From Spirochaetaceae bacterium (GTDB taxonomy: Bacteria > Spirochaetota > Spirochaetia > Treponematales > Treponemataceae): a stretch of 64,000 bases of DNA. A program made the translations under genes and the position numbers. The stretch covers positions 1-64,000 of the forward strand of contig JAGBFB010000037.1 in the NCBI GenBank assembly GCA_017936665.1. The letters run 5' to 3'. Positions within the stretch are counted from its first letter, which is position 1. Each line of letters opens with the position of its first letter. The notes under the pieces are model-generated. The model had not been told where the DNA came from and searched no databases. It saw only the letters and a list, made by a program, of their open reading frames with translations. Shown here piece by piece: positions 50,779-59,571 of this stretch.

Positions 50779-50812
50779 TTTTTAAATAACCGAAGTCCTA
50801 TGGAAGTAAGTG

Positions 50813-51412
50813 ATGAATAAACTAGATTTTTCTTTTGTGTATAAAAAATTCAAAAAGCGATTACAAGAAACTTATGGAAAAGAAGTTGCTTCTCTCGTGT
50901 GGGAAAAAGCAAACACAAAACTGAAAAATCTTTTTGATGAATATAAAAATATCGGTTCAGATGAAAAAATTATGATTCTTCCTTTGGCAGCAATTTATTT
51001 TTCTATGAAAGAAGAAAATCTTGAAAATCCCCTTGAGTTATTGAATCAATATGGAAAAGAAACTGGCAAAAGATTTTCAAAATTGATTAGAAAAATCACT
51101 TCGTTTCCAGGGTTGCCAGAAGTTTTATGGAAAAACATGAATAGCCTTATGCGAAAAAATAGCAGCCCAGAAAAAGGCTACCAGCGAAAAATTATTTCTG
51201 AAACAAAAGAATTAGTTGCTGTGGATATTTTAGTTTGTCCACTTCATGAAATGGCAAAAAAACTTGGAATCCCTGAAATCACTTCTGTAGTTTGCTTGAT
51301 TGATAAAGGTCAAATGACAGGATTTAAACATATCGAATATACCAGAACTAAAGCGTTAGGAGACGGTGATATTTTTTGTGATTATCGGTTAAGATATGAT
51401 AAAGAAAAATAA
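50813..51412 (+). CDS. L-2-amino-thiazoline-4-carboxylic acid hydrolase-family protein
   Basis: The 199-residue protein matches the ATC hydrolase family pattern. An N-terminal helical part is followed by VDILVCPLHEMAKKLGIPEITSVVCLIDKGQMTGFKHIEYTRTKALGDGDIFCDYRL, where Cys/Asp/His positions and the final GDxxCDY are conserved. Named members open a thiazoline ring in cysteine synthesis, but most relatives have unknown substrates. The ATG at 50813 fits GGAAG better than the GTG at 50810. Confidence 0.75.
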   Translation: MNKLDFSFVYKKFKKRLQETYGKEVASLVWEKANTKLKNLFDEYKNIGSDEKIMILPLAAIYFSMKEENLENPLELLNQYGKETGKRFSKLIRKITSFPGLPEVLWKNMNSLMRKNSSPEKGYQRKIISETKELVAVDILVCPLHEMAKKLGIPEITSVVCLIDKGQMTGFKHIEYTRTKALGDGDIFCDYRLRYDKEK

Positions 51413-51417
51413 AATCT

Positions 51418-52329
51418 TTAATCCATCCATTTTTTCATAAAGGAAATGCGTTTTTCTACGCTGTCTTTTGAAATTGGGTGGCTGCTTAGCATATCGTAGC
51501 CGTGGAACGTTCCTTGTGTTTCGTGAATTTGAAGTTCCGTTGTGTGATTTTTGATTTTTTCTGCGTAAATAATTCCTTCGTCGTGGAGGCAATCAAATTC
51601 GGCAGTTTCTATATAAGTTGGTGGCAAAACTTTTGGAAGGGGATTTTTCATTGGAACTGCGATTTGTTCTTGCTGAGGAGTGCAATCTTTTAGGTACATT
51701 TTCCACATGCGTTGATTATTTTTTGAGTTCCAAAGGGGAGTGTCTGTAAAAGTCTTCATGGAATTTGTAGTCATAGAATTGTCGGTAACAGGGTAAATCA
51801 AAACTTGGCAGCAAGGCGGCGGTAGATTTTTTGATTCCACCGTATTACAAAGATTTGCTGCAAGACAACCGCCGGCACTGTCTCCAAGAACAATGATTTT
51901 TTTAGGATTGATTTTTAGTTTATCTGCATTGGAAATCAAATATTCGTAAGTTTTTAGCGAATCTTCGTAGGCAGCAGGAAAAGGAAATTTTGGCAGTAAA
52001 TGATAATCTACAAGGTAAGTTTTGCAATTTAATTTTGATGTATATTCAAAAGCATTTGTTAATTGATGAGGTGCAGTTTTATAGCCAAAACCTCCACCGT
52101 GCAAAACCAAAAGTGCAAAATCATTGGGTGATTCTGGAGAAATTTCTTTAATAAGGATTTTGTCATTATTAAATCCTTGAATAAAAAAATTATCTATGGA
52201 AATGTTTTTAGGCGGTTTAATAATGTTTAACATGAGTTCCAGCGGCTTTTGAGAAAGGCGGCAAATCAGTTTTGAAAAAGGCAACTTAAAAGCGATTTTT
52301 CTAAAATCTTTGTGGTATTGATATTTCAT
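51418..52329 (-). CDS. Alpha/beta hydrolase, hormone-sensitive lipase (HSL) type
   Basis: The 303-residue esterase-like protein has oxyanion motif LHGGGFGY near residue 75, nucleophile GDSAGGCLAAN near 150, acidic residue in ETAEFDCLHDEG and catalytic His in GTFHGYD. It probably hydrolyses a small carboxyl ester. It is the only minus-strand gene within the plus-strand island and converges on the preceding gene six bases away. Confidence 0.9.
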   Translation of the reverse strand: MKYQYHKDFRKIAFKLPFSKLICRLSQKPLELMLNIIKPPKNISIDNFFIQGFNNDKILIKEISPESPNDFALLVLHGGGFGYKTAPHQLTNAFEYTSKLNCKTYLVDYHLLPKFPFPAAYEDSLKTYEYLISNADKLKINPKKIIVLGDSAGGCLAANLCNTVESKNLPPPCCQVLIYPVTDNSMTTNSMKTFTDTPLWNSKNNQRMWKMYLKDCTPQQEQIAVPMKNPLPKVLPPTYIETAEFDCLHDEGIIYAEKIKNHTTELQIHETQGTFHGYDMLSSHPISKDSVEKRISFMKKWMD

Positions 52330-52375
52330 AGAATTTCATTCTATAGTAAATTTTATCAGAGAACAAGGAACTTAA

Positions 52376-52756
52376 ATGTCTATGACTGAAAAAATAACTT
52401 TATGTGGTGACAACTGCAATTTTTGTCCAAGATATAACGCAAAGACCGAAGCAGATTTACAAAAAGTTGCTGAGCTTTGGTATCGTGTTGGTTGGCGTGA
52501 CTGTGTAGTATCAAATGAAGAAATAAAATGCACAGGCTGTTTGTCACACAAAAAATGCACTTATGAATTAGTGGAATGTACAAAAAATCACAATGTTGAA
52601 AAATGCAACCAATGTGATAATTTTCCTTGTGACAAAATTAACGTAATGTTATCCCGCTCAAAAGAATACAAAAATATCTGCAAAGAAATTTGTTCTTCGG
52701 AAGAATATCAAATGCTAGAAAAAGCATTTTTTGAAAAGGAAGAAAATTTATGTTGA
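52376..52756 (+). CDS. DUF3795 cysteine-rich protein
   Basis: The 126-residue protein has ITLCGDNCNFCPRYNA, IKCTGCLSHKKCTYELVECTKNHNVEKCNQCDNFPCDKI, with Cys spacing typical of DUF3795, probably metal-binding. Function unknown. Its stop overlaps the next gene by seven bases. A related DUF3795 region is fused to a GNAT domain at 54058. Confidence 0.85.
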   Translation: MSMTEKITLCGDNCNFCPRYNAKTEADLQKVAELWYRVGWRDCVVSNEEIKCTGCLSHKKCTYELVECTKNHNVEKCNQCDNFPCDKINVMLSRSKEYKNICKEICSSEEYQMLEKAFFEKEENLC

Positions 52757-54039
52757 TAAAAATAGGTAATTTTGAATTTACATCAGTTTGGGATGGAGTG
52801 TTTTACAAAAAACTTTCTCAGTATCCGAAAATATTAGATTGGGAAATCAGAACCATAATTGAATTTATTGAATACGAAAAAAAATATTCTAGGGAATGCA
52901 AAATTGAATGCGAAGATTCTAATCTTTTAAAATTGATAGAAGATGCAATTTCCCATAAAGAAAAATACTTAAACATCCAACGCCCTAAGTTAATAACAGA
53001 ATGTACTGCTTGTCCTTACAGAAAAGGCTGTGTAACAGATTTTGTTTGCCATACAACTTCTGTTGATAATGCAAAAAAAATATTTCAATGTGGAAAATTG
53101 TTATCGGCATTAAATGCTAGAAAAGTTCCAGTTGAAGAATTGATGAAGGAAGGCAGAAATGCAGCAAATGACCCAGCAGATTATTTTGAATACATAATGT
53201 TTTCTTGGGGAAATTGTCAAGCTGGCGACAGATTAGTTATGGAACGAAATTTAAAACGCTTTCCCACCGAAGAAGATTTGAGTATAAATTTTAATCCGGG
53301 CGTAAGATTTTATTTTGAATACGAAAATCTTATAAAACATCCAGACATGATTTTTGACGGTGTTTTACCGATGAAAATTAAAGACGAAATAATTCTAAAA
53401 GATTGGGTTTACAAAATCCTTATTCCTACAAAAATAAAAAAAGATTTAGAATCCTTTATCCCAAACAATCTAAAAGACAAAGTGATTTATGTTGAAAATG
53501 ATTGCAAAGACATTTGGGATTGGTCAGAAAAAGTCTACAAAATTATCGAGAACTGTATGATAAAAAAGATTGATGAAGAAAATATTTCAGAATGCGTTAA
53601 TGTGATAAAGGAAAGTTTTGCAACAGTAGCAAATGAATTTGGTTTTACTCCAACAAATGCTCCGGGGTTTACTGCTTTTTCCATGACCGAAGAAAAATTA
53701 AAGAATCAATTACTCGAAGAGCATAGACTTATGTTTGCTTTTTATGAACAGGAAAATATCCTAGGATTTTATTCATTAGCTTTACAAGACAATAATGAAT
53801 GTGAGTTAAATAATCTGTGTGTATTGCCTTCTGTCCGGCATAAAAATATTGGGAAAAAACTTTTAGAACATGCTTTTCAAAGTGCAAAAGAATTAAATTG
53901 TACTAAAATGAACATCGGAATTGTTGAAGAAAACAAAATTTTACGAAACTGGTACGAATCTTTTGGATTTATCCATAAAGGAACAGAAAAATTTGATTTT
54001 TTCCCTTTCACTTGTGGATATATGGAAAAACTTTTCTAA
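52750..54039 (+). CDS. Two-domain protein: uncharacterised Cys-containing domain fused to GNAT acetyltransferase
   Basis: The protein has 429 residues. Residues 1-270 have a four-Cys cluster (ECTACPYRKGCVTDFVCHTT) and a strongly patterned stretch FQCGKLLSALNARKVPVEEL, DPADYFEYIMFSWGNCQAGDRLVMERN, NPGVRFYFEYENLIKHPDMIFDGV. HTT-x4-NAKKIFQCGKLL is faintly like the opening of DarT/ADP-ribosyltransferase folds, but I cannot confirm it. Residues 275-429 are a full GNAT domain (LNNLCVLPSVRHKNIGKKLLEHAFQSAKE). The start overlaps the DUF3795 gene, so the two act together. Confidence 0.75.
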   Translation: MLIKIGNFEFTSVWDGVFYKKLSQYPKILDWEIRTIIEFIEYEKKYSRECKIECEDSNLLKLIEDAISHKEKYLNIQRPKLITECTACPYRKGCVTDFVCHTTSVDNAKKIFQCGKLLSALNARKVPVEELMKEGRNAANDPADYFEYIMFSWGNCQAGDRLVMERNLKRFPTEEDLSINFNPGVRFYFEYENLIKHPDMIFDGVLPMKIKDEIILKDWVYKILIPTKIKKDLESFIPNNLKDKVIYVENDCKDIWDWSEKVYKIIENCMIKKIDEENISECVNVIKESFATVANEFGFTPTNAPGFTAFSMTEEKLKNQLLEEHRLMFAFYEQENILGFYSLALQDNNECELNNLCVLPSVRHKNIGKKLLEHAFQSAKELNCTKMNIGIVEENKILRNWYESFGFIHKGTEKFDFFPFTCGYMEKLF

Positions 54040-54057
54040 AACGGAGAGAAATCGCTC

Positions 54058-55218
54058 ATGAACAATAATAGCAATATTTTTTCAAAATGTGGAATGCGTT
54101 GTGATTTGTGTTTGATATATCGTCCAAATGTTACAAAAAAAGACAGAAGAATTGAGATTTGTAATGCATGGAAAAAAATCTGGAACGGATTTGAACCTAA
54201 TCCCAACGAAATAATTTGTGATGGTTGTTCTTGCGGTGACAGGGGAATATTATTTTCTCCAGAATGTGAAACCAGAAAGTGTGTTTTAGAAAAAGAAATT
54301 GTTCATTGCGGATATTGTGAAAAATATCCTTGCAGTATTTTCCCTGCTGAACCCACAGAAGAAGAAACTTTTCAAAAGATAGAAATTGAAAAACAATGGA
54401 CTTGGGAAGATGAAAAATTGATGAAAGCATACGCGTGCAAAAAAAATATGGATATTTTTAGAAAAAAAATGTTTGAAAAAATCTACATCGAAGAAGATTT
54501 GTTTCCGCGAGAAATTACTCACTATGAAAAACGAGATTACGGTGTTTTATTTTATAACGAAGAAAATAAAGATTCCTACGATTCAAATCACGCAGTTGTA
54601 CATAGAAAGAAAATTGCTGATTTAGATTTTGTCTTAAAAGATATTATTGATTTTTACACAGACAAAAATCTTACGCCGATTATTTACCAATCAATTTCTG
54701 ATGATGGATTTTTTGAAGAAATTAAAACAAAACTTAATTCTTTTGGATTTGAAATTTGGAAAGAAGAACAAAAGTTTATGGTTTTGTCCGACAAAAATAT
54801 TATCAATCCTAATTCACAAATCACTATTAAAAAACTTGAACAATGGAAAGATGAATACGGAACAGAAATTTTTGAAAAATCCGGTGAACCTTGGGGAATT
54901 GATGTTGTAAAAAAATCCTTGCAAAATAAAAATACATTATTTTTTGTAGCTTTTTACAAGGAAAATCCAGTTGGTATGACATACGCCCATGTTACTGATG
55001 AAGTTTGTCGCGTTGATTATTTACTTGTTTCTTCTAGTTACAGAAAAATGGGAATCGGAAGAACTTTAATAAACGCCTTTGTTGAATATTGCAAGGAAAA
55101 CAAAATTTCACCTTGTTACTTATGGCCCGATGGAGAAAGTGCAGAAAAAATCTACATTGAAGCAGGATTTCGCCACGCAGAAACAAAACTTGCAGGTAGA
55201 GCAAAATATATGCAATAG
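54058..55218 (+). CDS. DUF3795-GNAT fusion protein
   Basis: The protein has 386 residues. Residues 1-125 are DUF3795-like (FSKCGMRCDLCLIYRPNVTK, IICDGCSCGDRG, CETRKCVLEKEIVHCGYCEKYPCSIF). A linker follows, then a C-terminal GNAT domain (VDYLLVSSSYRKMGIGRTLINAFVEYCKENKISPCYLW). The same two domain types occur as adjacent overlapping genes just upstream, so a functional link between DUF3795 and acetyl transfer is suggested. Substrate unknown. Confidence 0.82.
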   Translation: MNNNSNIFSKCGMRCDLCLIYRPNVTKKDRRIEICNAWKKIWNGFEPNPNEIICDGCSCGDRGILFSPECETRKCVLEKEIVHCGYCEKYPCSIFPAEPTEEETFQKIEIEKQWTWEDEKLMKAYACKKNMDIFRKKMFEKIYIEEDLFPREITHYEKRDYGVLFYNEENKDSYDSNHAVVHRKKIADLDFVLKDIIDFYTDKNLTPIIYQSISDDGFFEEIKTKLNSFGFEIWKEEQKFMVLSDKNIINPNSQITIKKLEQWKDEYGTEIFEKSGEPWGIDVVKKSLQNKNTLFFVAFYKENPVGMTYAHVTDEVCRVDYLLVSSSYRKMGIGRTLINAFVEYCKENKISPCYLWPDGESAEKIYIEAGFRHAETKLAGRAKYMQ

Positions 55219-55311
55219 AGGAATTGTTCTTGCAAAATTCAGTAAGTAGGTGTATATTAAAAGAAAGGAAATGCCAAAATTCATTTGGTCGTCTCCACAG
55301 TTTTTGGTTAT

Positions 55312-55355
55312 AAGCCGCCAACAGTGTATCGGACTATGGGCGGCTTTATTTTTTA
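55312..55355 (+). terminator. Terminator after the DUF3795-GNAT gene, also near the toxin 3' end
   Basis: AAGCCGCC (55312-55319) pairs with GGCGGCTT (55339-55346), followed by TATTTTTTA. It ends plus-strand transcription. On the minus strand the same stem follows the toxin stop codon. Confidence 0.85.
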
Positions 55356-55451
55356 CTCTTTATCTTTATTAAGGTAAGAGAGCAATGCTATAACTGTACC
55401 AGTAACGGTAGCAATACAAGATATTACTAACAAAACCAGTTCTAAAGTCAT
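55353..55451 (-). CDS. Small hydrophobic protein, type I toxin/holin-like
   Basis: This 32-residue product opens MTLELVLLVISCIATVTGTV, continues as one membrane helix to ALLSY and ends in charged LNKDKE. The size, single helix and charged tail fit the holin-like/TxpA-like toxins. A strong GGGAGG site precedes the ATG, and it lies in a leader hairpin (55459-55502), as in type I toxins whose translation is restrained. No antitoxin RNA can be pinned down. A small non-toxic membrane peptide is the alternative. Confidence 0.6.
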   Translation of the reverse strand: MTLELVLLVISCIATVTGTVIALLSYLNKDKE

Positions 55452-55458
55452 AGACAGC

Positions 55459-55502
55459 CTCCCATATCAATTATTTCAGCATAAGCTGATTGAGTTTGGG
55501 AG
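55459..55502 (-). promoter_or_regulatory. Leader hairpin sequestering the toxin ribosome site
   Basis: In the minus-strand message CTCCCA (55502-55497) pairs with TGGGAG (55464-55459), CAAT with ATTG, and TCAGC with GCTGA, giving one long interrupted stem with loop TTAT. The GGGAG ribosome site is in the base stem, seven to eight bases from the ATG. Confidence 0.65.
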
Positions 55503-55657
55503 ACGCGAGTTTTTTTACAAAACTCGATAGCAAGCACTTGCTTGCATACCGCCTGAATTTTGGGCATTTCCAATAAGTAAATTGTAAATAATGACTTGTA
55601 TTTTGTAAAGTATAAATATTGCTATAAAATCAAATTTATTTTAGCAAGGAGCTCTTT

Positions 55658-56272
55658 ATGTTTTACAACGCAAAAAATCACACAGCAACAATAGACTACG
55701 ATACAACAGATTTTATCAGTTTTGGAAAAGGCAAAAAAAATCTTGTGATAATTCCCGGTGTGGGGGACGATCTAAAGACTGCAAAAGGTTTAGCAATCCC
55801 CTTTGCCTTTATGTACAGGCTTTTTGCAAAAGATTTTACTGTTTATGTTATGAGCCGAAAGCGAAATATCCCGGAAAATTACAACACTCAGCAAATGGCA
55901 GCAGAGATGCACAAAGTTTTGCAATCTGTTGGAGTTGAAAAAACTTCTGTTGTGGGAGTTTCTATGGGCGGAATGATTGCTCAATATTTGGCAATTGATT
56001 TTCCAGAATTTGTGGAAAGGCTTGTTCTTGCAGTAACTTTAGCCCGTCCAAATGATGTTGTAAAAGAACGCTGCCATGCTTGGATAAAATCCGCAGAAAA
56101 AAAAGATTATGCCGCCATTATGAAAGATTCTGCCCTTTATTCTTACAGCGACCAATATTTACGCAAAAACAAATTGATGCTAAACATAATTTCAAAAATC
56201 GGGGCTCCAAAAAACTTTGATAGGTTTATCACTTTGACAGCTTTTACTTCGGAACACATTGTTTGCATTTGA
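55658..56272 (+). pseudogene. Truncated copy of the alpha/beta hydrolase gene
   Basis: The first 192 or so residues are almost identical to the intact hydrolase at 59572, including the nucleophile motif GVSMGGMIAQ. At about 56234 similarity stops and the frame ends TAFTSEHIVCI. The catalytic Asp and His, which lie in the missing C-terminal 75 residues, are gone, so it should be inactive. The copies diverge by scattered, mostly silent changes. It starts a segment of about 3.9 kb flanked by the two copies. Confidence 0.85.
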
Positions 56273-56349
56273 TTATAAAAAATAATGTAGAGCTAATCCT
56301 CAGTAAAAATTTATTGAAACTTATATACAAATTAATTAAACTAATTTCT

Positions 56350-57702
56350 ATGGCAAATAATATTGAACTTGGTTCAGCACCACTTGGAAAATTGATGGCA
56401 AAATTAGCTATTCCATCTATTACTGCTTTTGTAATTAATATTTTATATAACATTGTAGACCGTATTTATATTGGACATATTCCTGGAAGTTCGTCTTTAC
56501 CTCTTACTGGTGTTGGAATTTGTCTTCCAATTATTACTTTGATTTCTGCATTTTCTTCTTTTGCTGGTAGTGGAGGGGCTCCTCTTGCTGCAATTGAACT
56601 GGGAAAATCTGAAAAAGAAAGTGACGCATTAGATAGGGCAAAACAGTATCTTTCTAATGCTTTTGTTATGCTGTTATTTTTTTCTGTAATATTGACTTCT
56701 TTCTTTTTTATTTTTAAAGATTCTTTGTTGATGGCTTTTGGGGCAAGTAAAGATACGCTACCTTTTGCTAGTGATTATTTATCTATTTATCTGATTGGAA
56801 CTATTTTTGTTCAACTTTCTATTGGATTGAATCCTTTTATTACAGCCCAAGGAAAAGCAAAAACTGCAATGGTAAGTATGCTTATTGGTGCTTGTTTAAA
56901 TCTTATTCTAGATCCAATTTTTATTTTTACTTTTAATCTTGGGGTAAAAGGAGCTGCAATCGCTACTATTATTAGTCAGGCTGCTAGTGCTATATGGATT
57001 TTGTTATTTTTAACAAAAAAATCTACAGTGTTAAGATTGGATATTAGACATATAAAATTTAAATTAAAGACTTGCTTAAAAATTGCTTCTTTGGGAATTT
57101 CTCCGTTTATTATGCAATCAACAGAAAGTGCAATCTTTATTATTTTTAATACAGGTCTTCAAAGTTATGGCGGAGATTTGTATGTTGCCACTATGACAAT
57201 TATGCAAAGTTTGATGCAGTTGTGTTTTTGTCCTTTACAAGGATTTACATCTGGAATTCAACCAATTATTAGTTACAATTACGGTGCAAAAAATTATGAT
57301 CGTGTAAAAATGGTAATAAAACGTATGACTTCAATTGGATTTGCATTTACTATTGTTGCTTTTTTAGTGATTACAAATTTTCCTGAATTTTTTGCAAAAA
57401 TGTTTGCCACAGACACAGCTTTAATTTCTCTTGCGGGAAAAACTGTTCCTGTTTATTTTGGTGCTATGTGGATTTTTGGCATTCAGATGTGTGCACAGAC
57501 AACATTTGTAGGATTGGGAAAAGCAAAAATTTCATTATTCATTGCACTTTTACGAAAAGTTATTTTATTAATTCCTTTGGCTTTGATTTTGCCATTATTC
57601 TTTGGAGTTGATGGAATCTTTTGGGCAGAGCCAATTGCTTCAATGTCTTCTGCAATAACTTCTGGAATTTTATTATTCTTTTGTTACAAAAAATTAAAGT
57701 AG
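56350..57702 (+). CDS. MATE-family efflux transporter
   Basis: The 450-residue protein has twelve membrane segments. MANNIELGSAPLGKLMAKLAIPSITAFVINILYNIVDRIYIGHI is the usual MATE opening, and FSSFAGSGGAPLAAIELGK and the second-half repeat PLQGFTSGIQPIISYNYGAKNYDRV follow. It expels cationic drugs or metabolites with Na+ or H+. I chose ATG 56350 by homology; it has no clear ribosome site, perhaps because the upstream recombination replaced its leader. Confidence 0.92.
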   Translation: MANNIELGSAPLGKLMAKLAIPSITAFVINILYNIVDRIYIGHIPGSSSLPLTGVGICLPIITLISAFSSFAGSGGAPLAAIELGKSEKESDALDRAKQYLSNAFVMLLFFSVILTSFFFIFKDSLLMAFGASKDTLPFASDYLSIYLIGTIFVQLSIGLNPFITAQGKAKTAMVSMLIGACLNLILDPIFIFTFNLGVKGAAIATIISQAASAIWILLFLTKKSTVLRLDIRHIKFKLKTCLKIASLGISPFIMQSTESAIFIIFNTGLQSYGGDLYVATMTIMQSLMQLCFCPLQGFTSGIQPIISYNYGAKNYDRVKMVIKRMTSIGFAFTIVAFLVITNFPEFFAKMFATDTALISLAGKTVPVYFGAMWIFGIQMCAQTTFVGLGKAKISLFIALLRKVILLIPLALILPLFFGVDGIFWAEPIASMSSAITSGILLFFCYKKLK

Positions 57703-57711
57703 GAATAAACG

Positions 57712-58809
57712 ATGATAAAAGGGAGGGGTAAAATTATGTTGATTTCTTTAATTGTTTTGGGTGTTCTTGTTTTTGTTTTTTGTGAATTTTTGTTGATTAC
57801 AAATTATCGGCTTGGAAAAATTCCTGCAATGACTTTTCAAGATACCTTAGAATACGTAACAAAAAAAGATTCTAAAACTATTATTACTGTTGGCATCATA
57901 AAAAATGGGGGAGTTTCGTACAAAGTATACGGTGAAAATGCAAAAGAGTTGTCTGCAGAACTTTATGTTTATGAAATTGGCTCTCTTACAAAAACTTTTA
58001 CTGCGGCATTAATTAACAAAGCTGAAAAAGATGGCAAAATCAATATAGATGATTCTATAGCAAAATATTTGTCCCTTCCTTCCAATAAAAAATATCCAAC
58101 AATAAAAGAACTTCTGACCCATACTTCTGGATATAAAAGTCATTATTTTGAGCGTTCCATGATTAAGAACTTTTTTAAAGGTAGAAATGATTTTTATGGA
58201 GTTTCAAAAGATTCGGTTTTGAAAAAAGTTTGCAAAATATCTTTAAAAAAAGATGATTATAAATTTAATTATTCCAATTTTGGTTTTGCAGTTTTGGGTC
58301 TAGTGATTGAAAATGTTTATAATTGTGATTATGTAACTTTATTAAATGATTTTGCTCAAAAGGAATTAGGATTATCTTCAACAAAAATTTCTGATAAATC
58401 TGGAAATCTTGGGAATTATTGGGATTGGGATAAAAACGATGCTCACTTGCCAGCGGGAGCAATTACATCAAATATTGAAGATATGCTTTTGTACGCAAAA
58501 ATGCAACTTGAAGAAAATCCTCTTTTTGATGATTGTCACAAAAGCCTTAAAAAAGTTGATGGCTCAAATAAAATGTCAAAATCTATAGGCATAAATATTG
58601 ATGAAATTGGTATGTCTTGGATAATTGATACTGAAAATAATTTAGTGTGGCACAATGGGGGAACTGGTCACTATAATAGTTATCTTGGAATTAATAAAAA
58701 AACAGGAAACGGTGTTGTTGTGCTTTCAAACCTTTCTCCAATGAAAAAAATCCCTGCGACAGTAATTGGTATAAAATTGCTGAAAGAACTAGATGAAGCA
58801 GGAAAATAG
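57712..58809 (+). CDS. Serine hydrolase of the class C beta-lactamase/penicillin-binding family
   Basis: The 365-residue protein has an N-terminal membrane helix or uncleaved signal (MLISLIVLGVLVFVFCEFLLI). Catalytic S-x-x-K is in YEIGSLTKTFTAALI, Y-x-N in NYSNFGFAVLG and the third motif in WHNGGTGHYNSYLGI. Family members include AmpC beta-lactamases, DD-peptidases and esterases. Lactamase activity is not shown by sequence alone. It starts nine bases after the MATE gene, hinting at a linked export/resistance function. Confidence 0.9.
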   Translation: MIKGRGKIMLISLIVLGVLVFVFCEFLLITNYRLGKIPAMTFQDTLEYVTKKDSKTIITVGIIKNGGVSYKVYGENAKELSAELYVYEIGSLTKTFTAALINKAEKDGKINIDDSIAKYLSLPSNKKYPTIKELLTHTSGYKSHYFERSMIKNFFKGRNDFYGVSKDSVLKKVCKISLKKDDYKFNYSNFGFAVLGLVIENVYNCDYVTLLNDFAQKELGLSSTKISDKSGNLGNYWDWDKNDAHLPAGAITSNIEDMLLYAKMQLEENPLFDDCHKSLKKVDGSNKMSKSIGINIDEIGMSWIIDTENNLVWHNGGTGHYNSYLGINKKTGNGVVVLSNLSPMKKIPATVIGIKLLKELDEAGK

Positions 58810-58818
58810 GAGAAAAAA

Positions 58819-59514
58819 ATGAAAACAGTTCTAATTCATGGACAAAACCACAAAGGAAGCACATATAACATTGGTAGAATGATTGCAAACAAAATTACCA
58901 GTGATGACGAAATTGTAGAATTTTTTCTTCCAAAAGATTTGAATCATTTTTGTGTTGGCTGTTATAAATGTATAGATAATCCTGAAACTTGTCCTTTTTA
59001 CCAAGAAAAAAATAAAATTATGAAAGAAGTAGAATCTGCTGAAATTTTAATTTTTACAACGCCAACGTACTGTATGCGTTCTTCTGCACCAATGAAAAGT
59101 TTTATTGATTTAACTTTTAATTACTGGATGTCTCATAGACCAAGAAAATGCATGTTCAGTAAAAAAGCGATTGTCGTTTCAACTGCGGCAGGTACAGGTG
59201 CAAAATCAGCGGTAAAAGATGTAACAACTGCATTATTTTATTGGGGAATTCCCTATATTTTATCTTATGGAATTAGTGTGCAAGCAATGAATTGGAATGG
59301 AGTTAAAGAAAAGATAAAACAAAAAATTGAAAAAGACACTTCAAAAATTGCAAAAAAAGTTTTGAGCAAAAAAAATGTAAAAGTTGGAATAAAAACAAAA
59401 GTGATGTTTATGATGATGCGAATGATGCAAAAAGCGAATTTTGGTTCAGGGGAAGCAGATAAAAAATATTGGGAAGATAAAGATTGGCTAGGCAAAAACA
59501 GACCGTGGAAATAA
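58819..59514 (+). CDS. Flavodoxin-like NAD(P)H-dependent oxidoreductase
   Basis: The 231-residue protein of the NADPH-dependent FMN reductase family has MKTVLIHGQNHKGSTYNIGRMIA (FMN phosphate loop), FCVGCYKCIDNPETCPFYQEKNKIMKEVESAEILIFTTPTYCMRSSAPMKSFIDLTF. Two Cys pairs in the CxxC segment may bind metal or form a disulfide. It starts nine bases after the beta-lactamase-like gene. Confidence 0.9.
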   Translation: MKTVLIHGQNHKGSTYNIGRMIANKITSDDEIVEFFLPKDLNHFCVGCYKCIDNPETCPFYQEKNKIMKEVESAEILIFTTPTYCMRSSAPMKSFIDLTFNYWMSHRPRKCMFSKKAIVVSTAAGTGAKSAVKDVTTALFYWGIPYILSYGISVQAMNWNGVKEKIKQKIEKDTSKIAKKVLSKKNVKVGIKTKVMFMMMRMMQKANFGSGEADKKYWEDKDWLGKNRPWK

Positions 59515-59571
59515 AAGGAATTTTATTCCTAACTATTAGAATTTTAACAAAGAAATAAAAAGGAGCACTTT

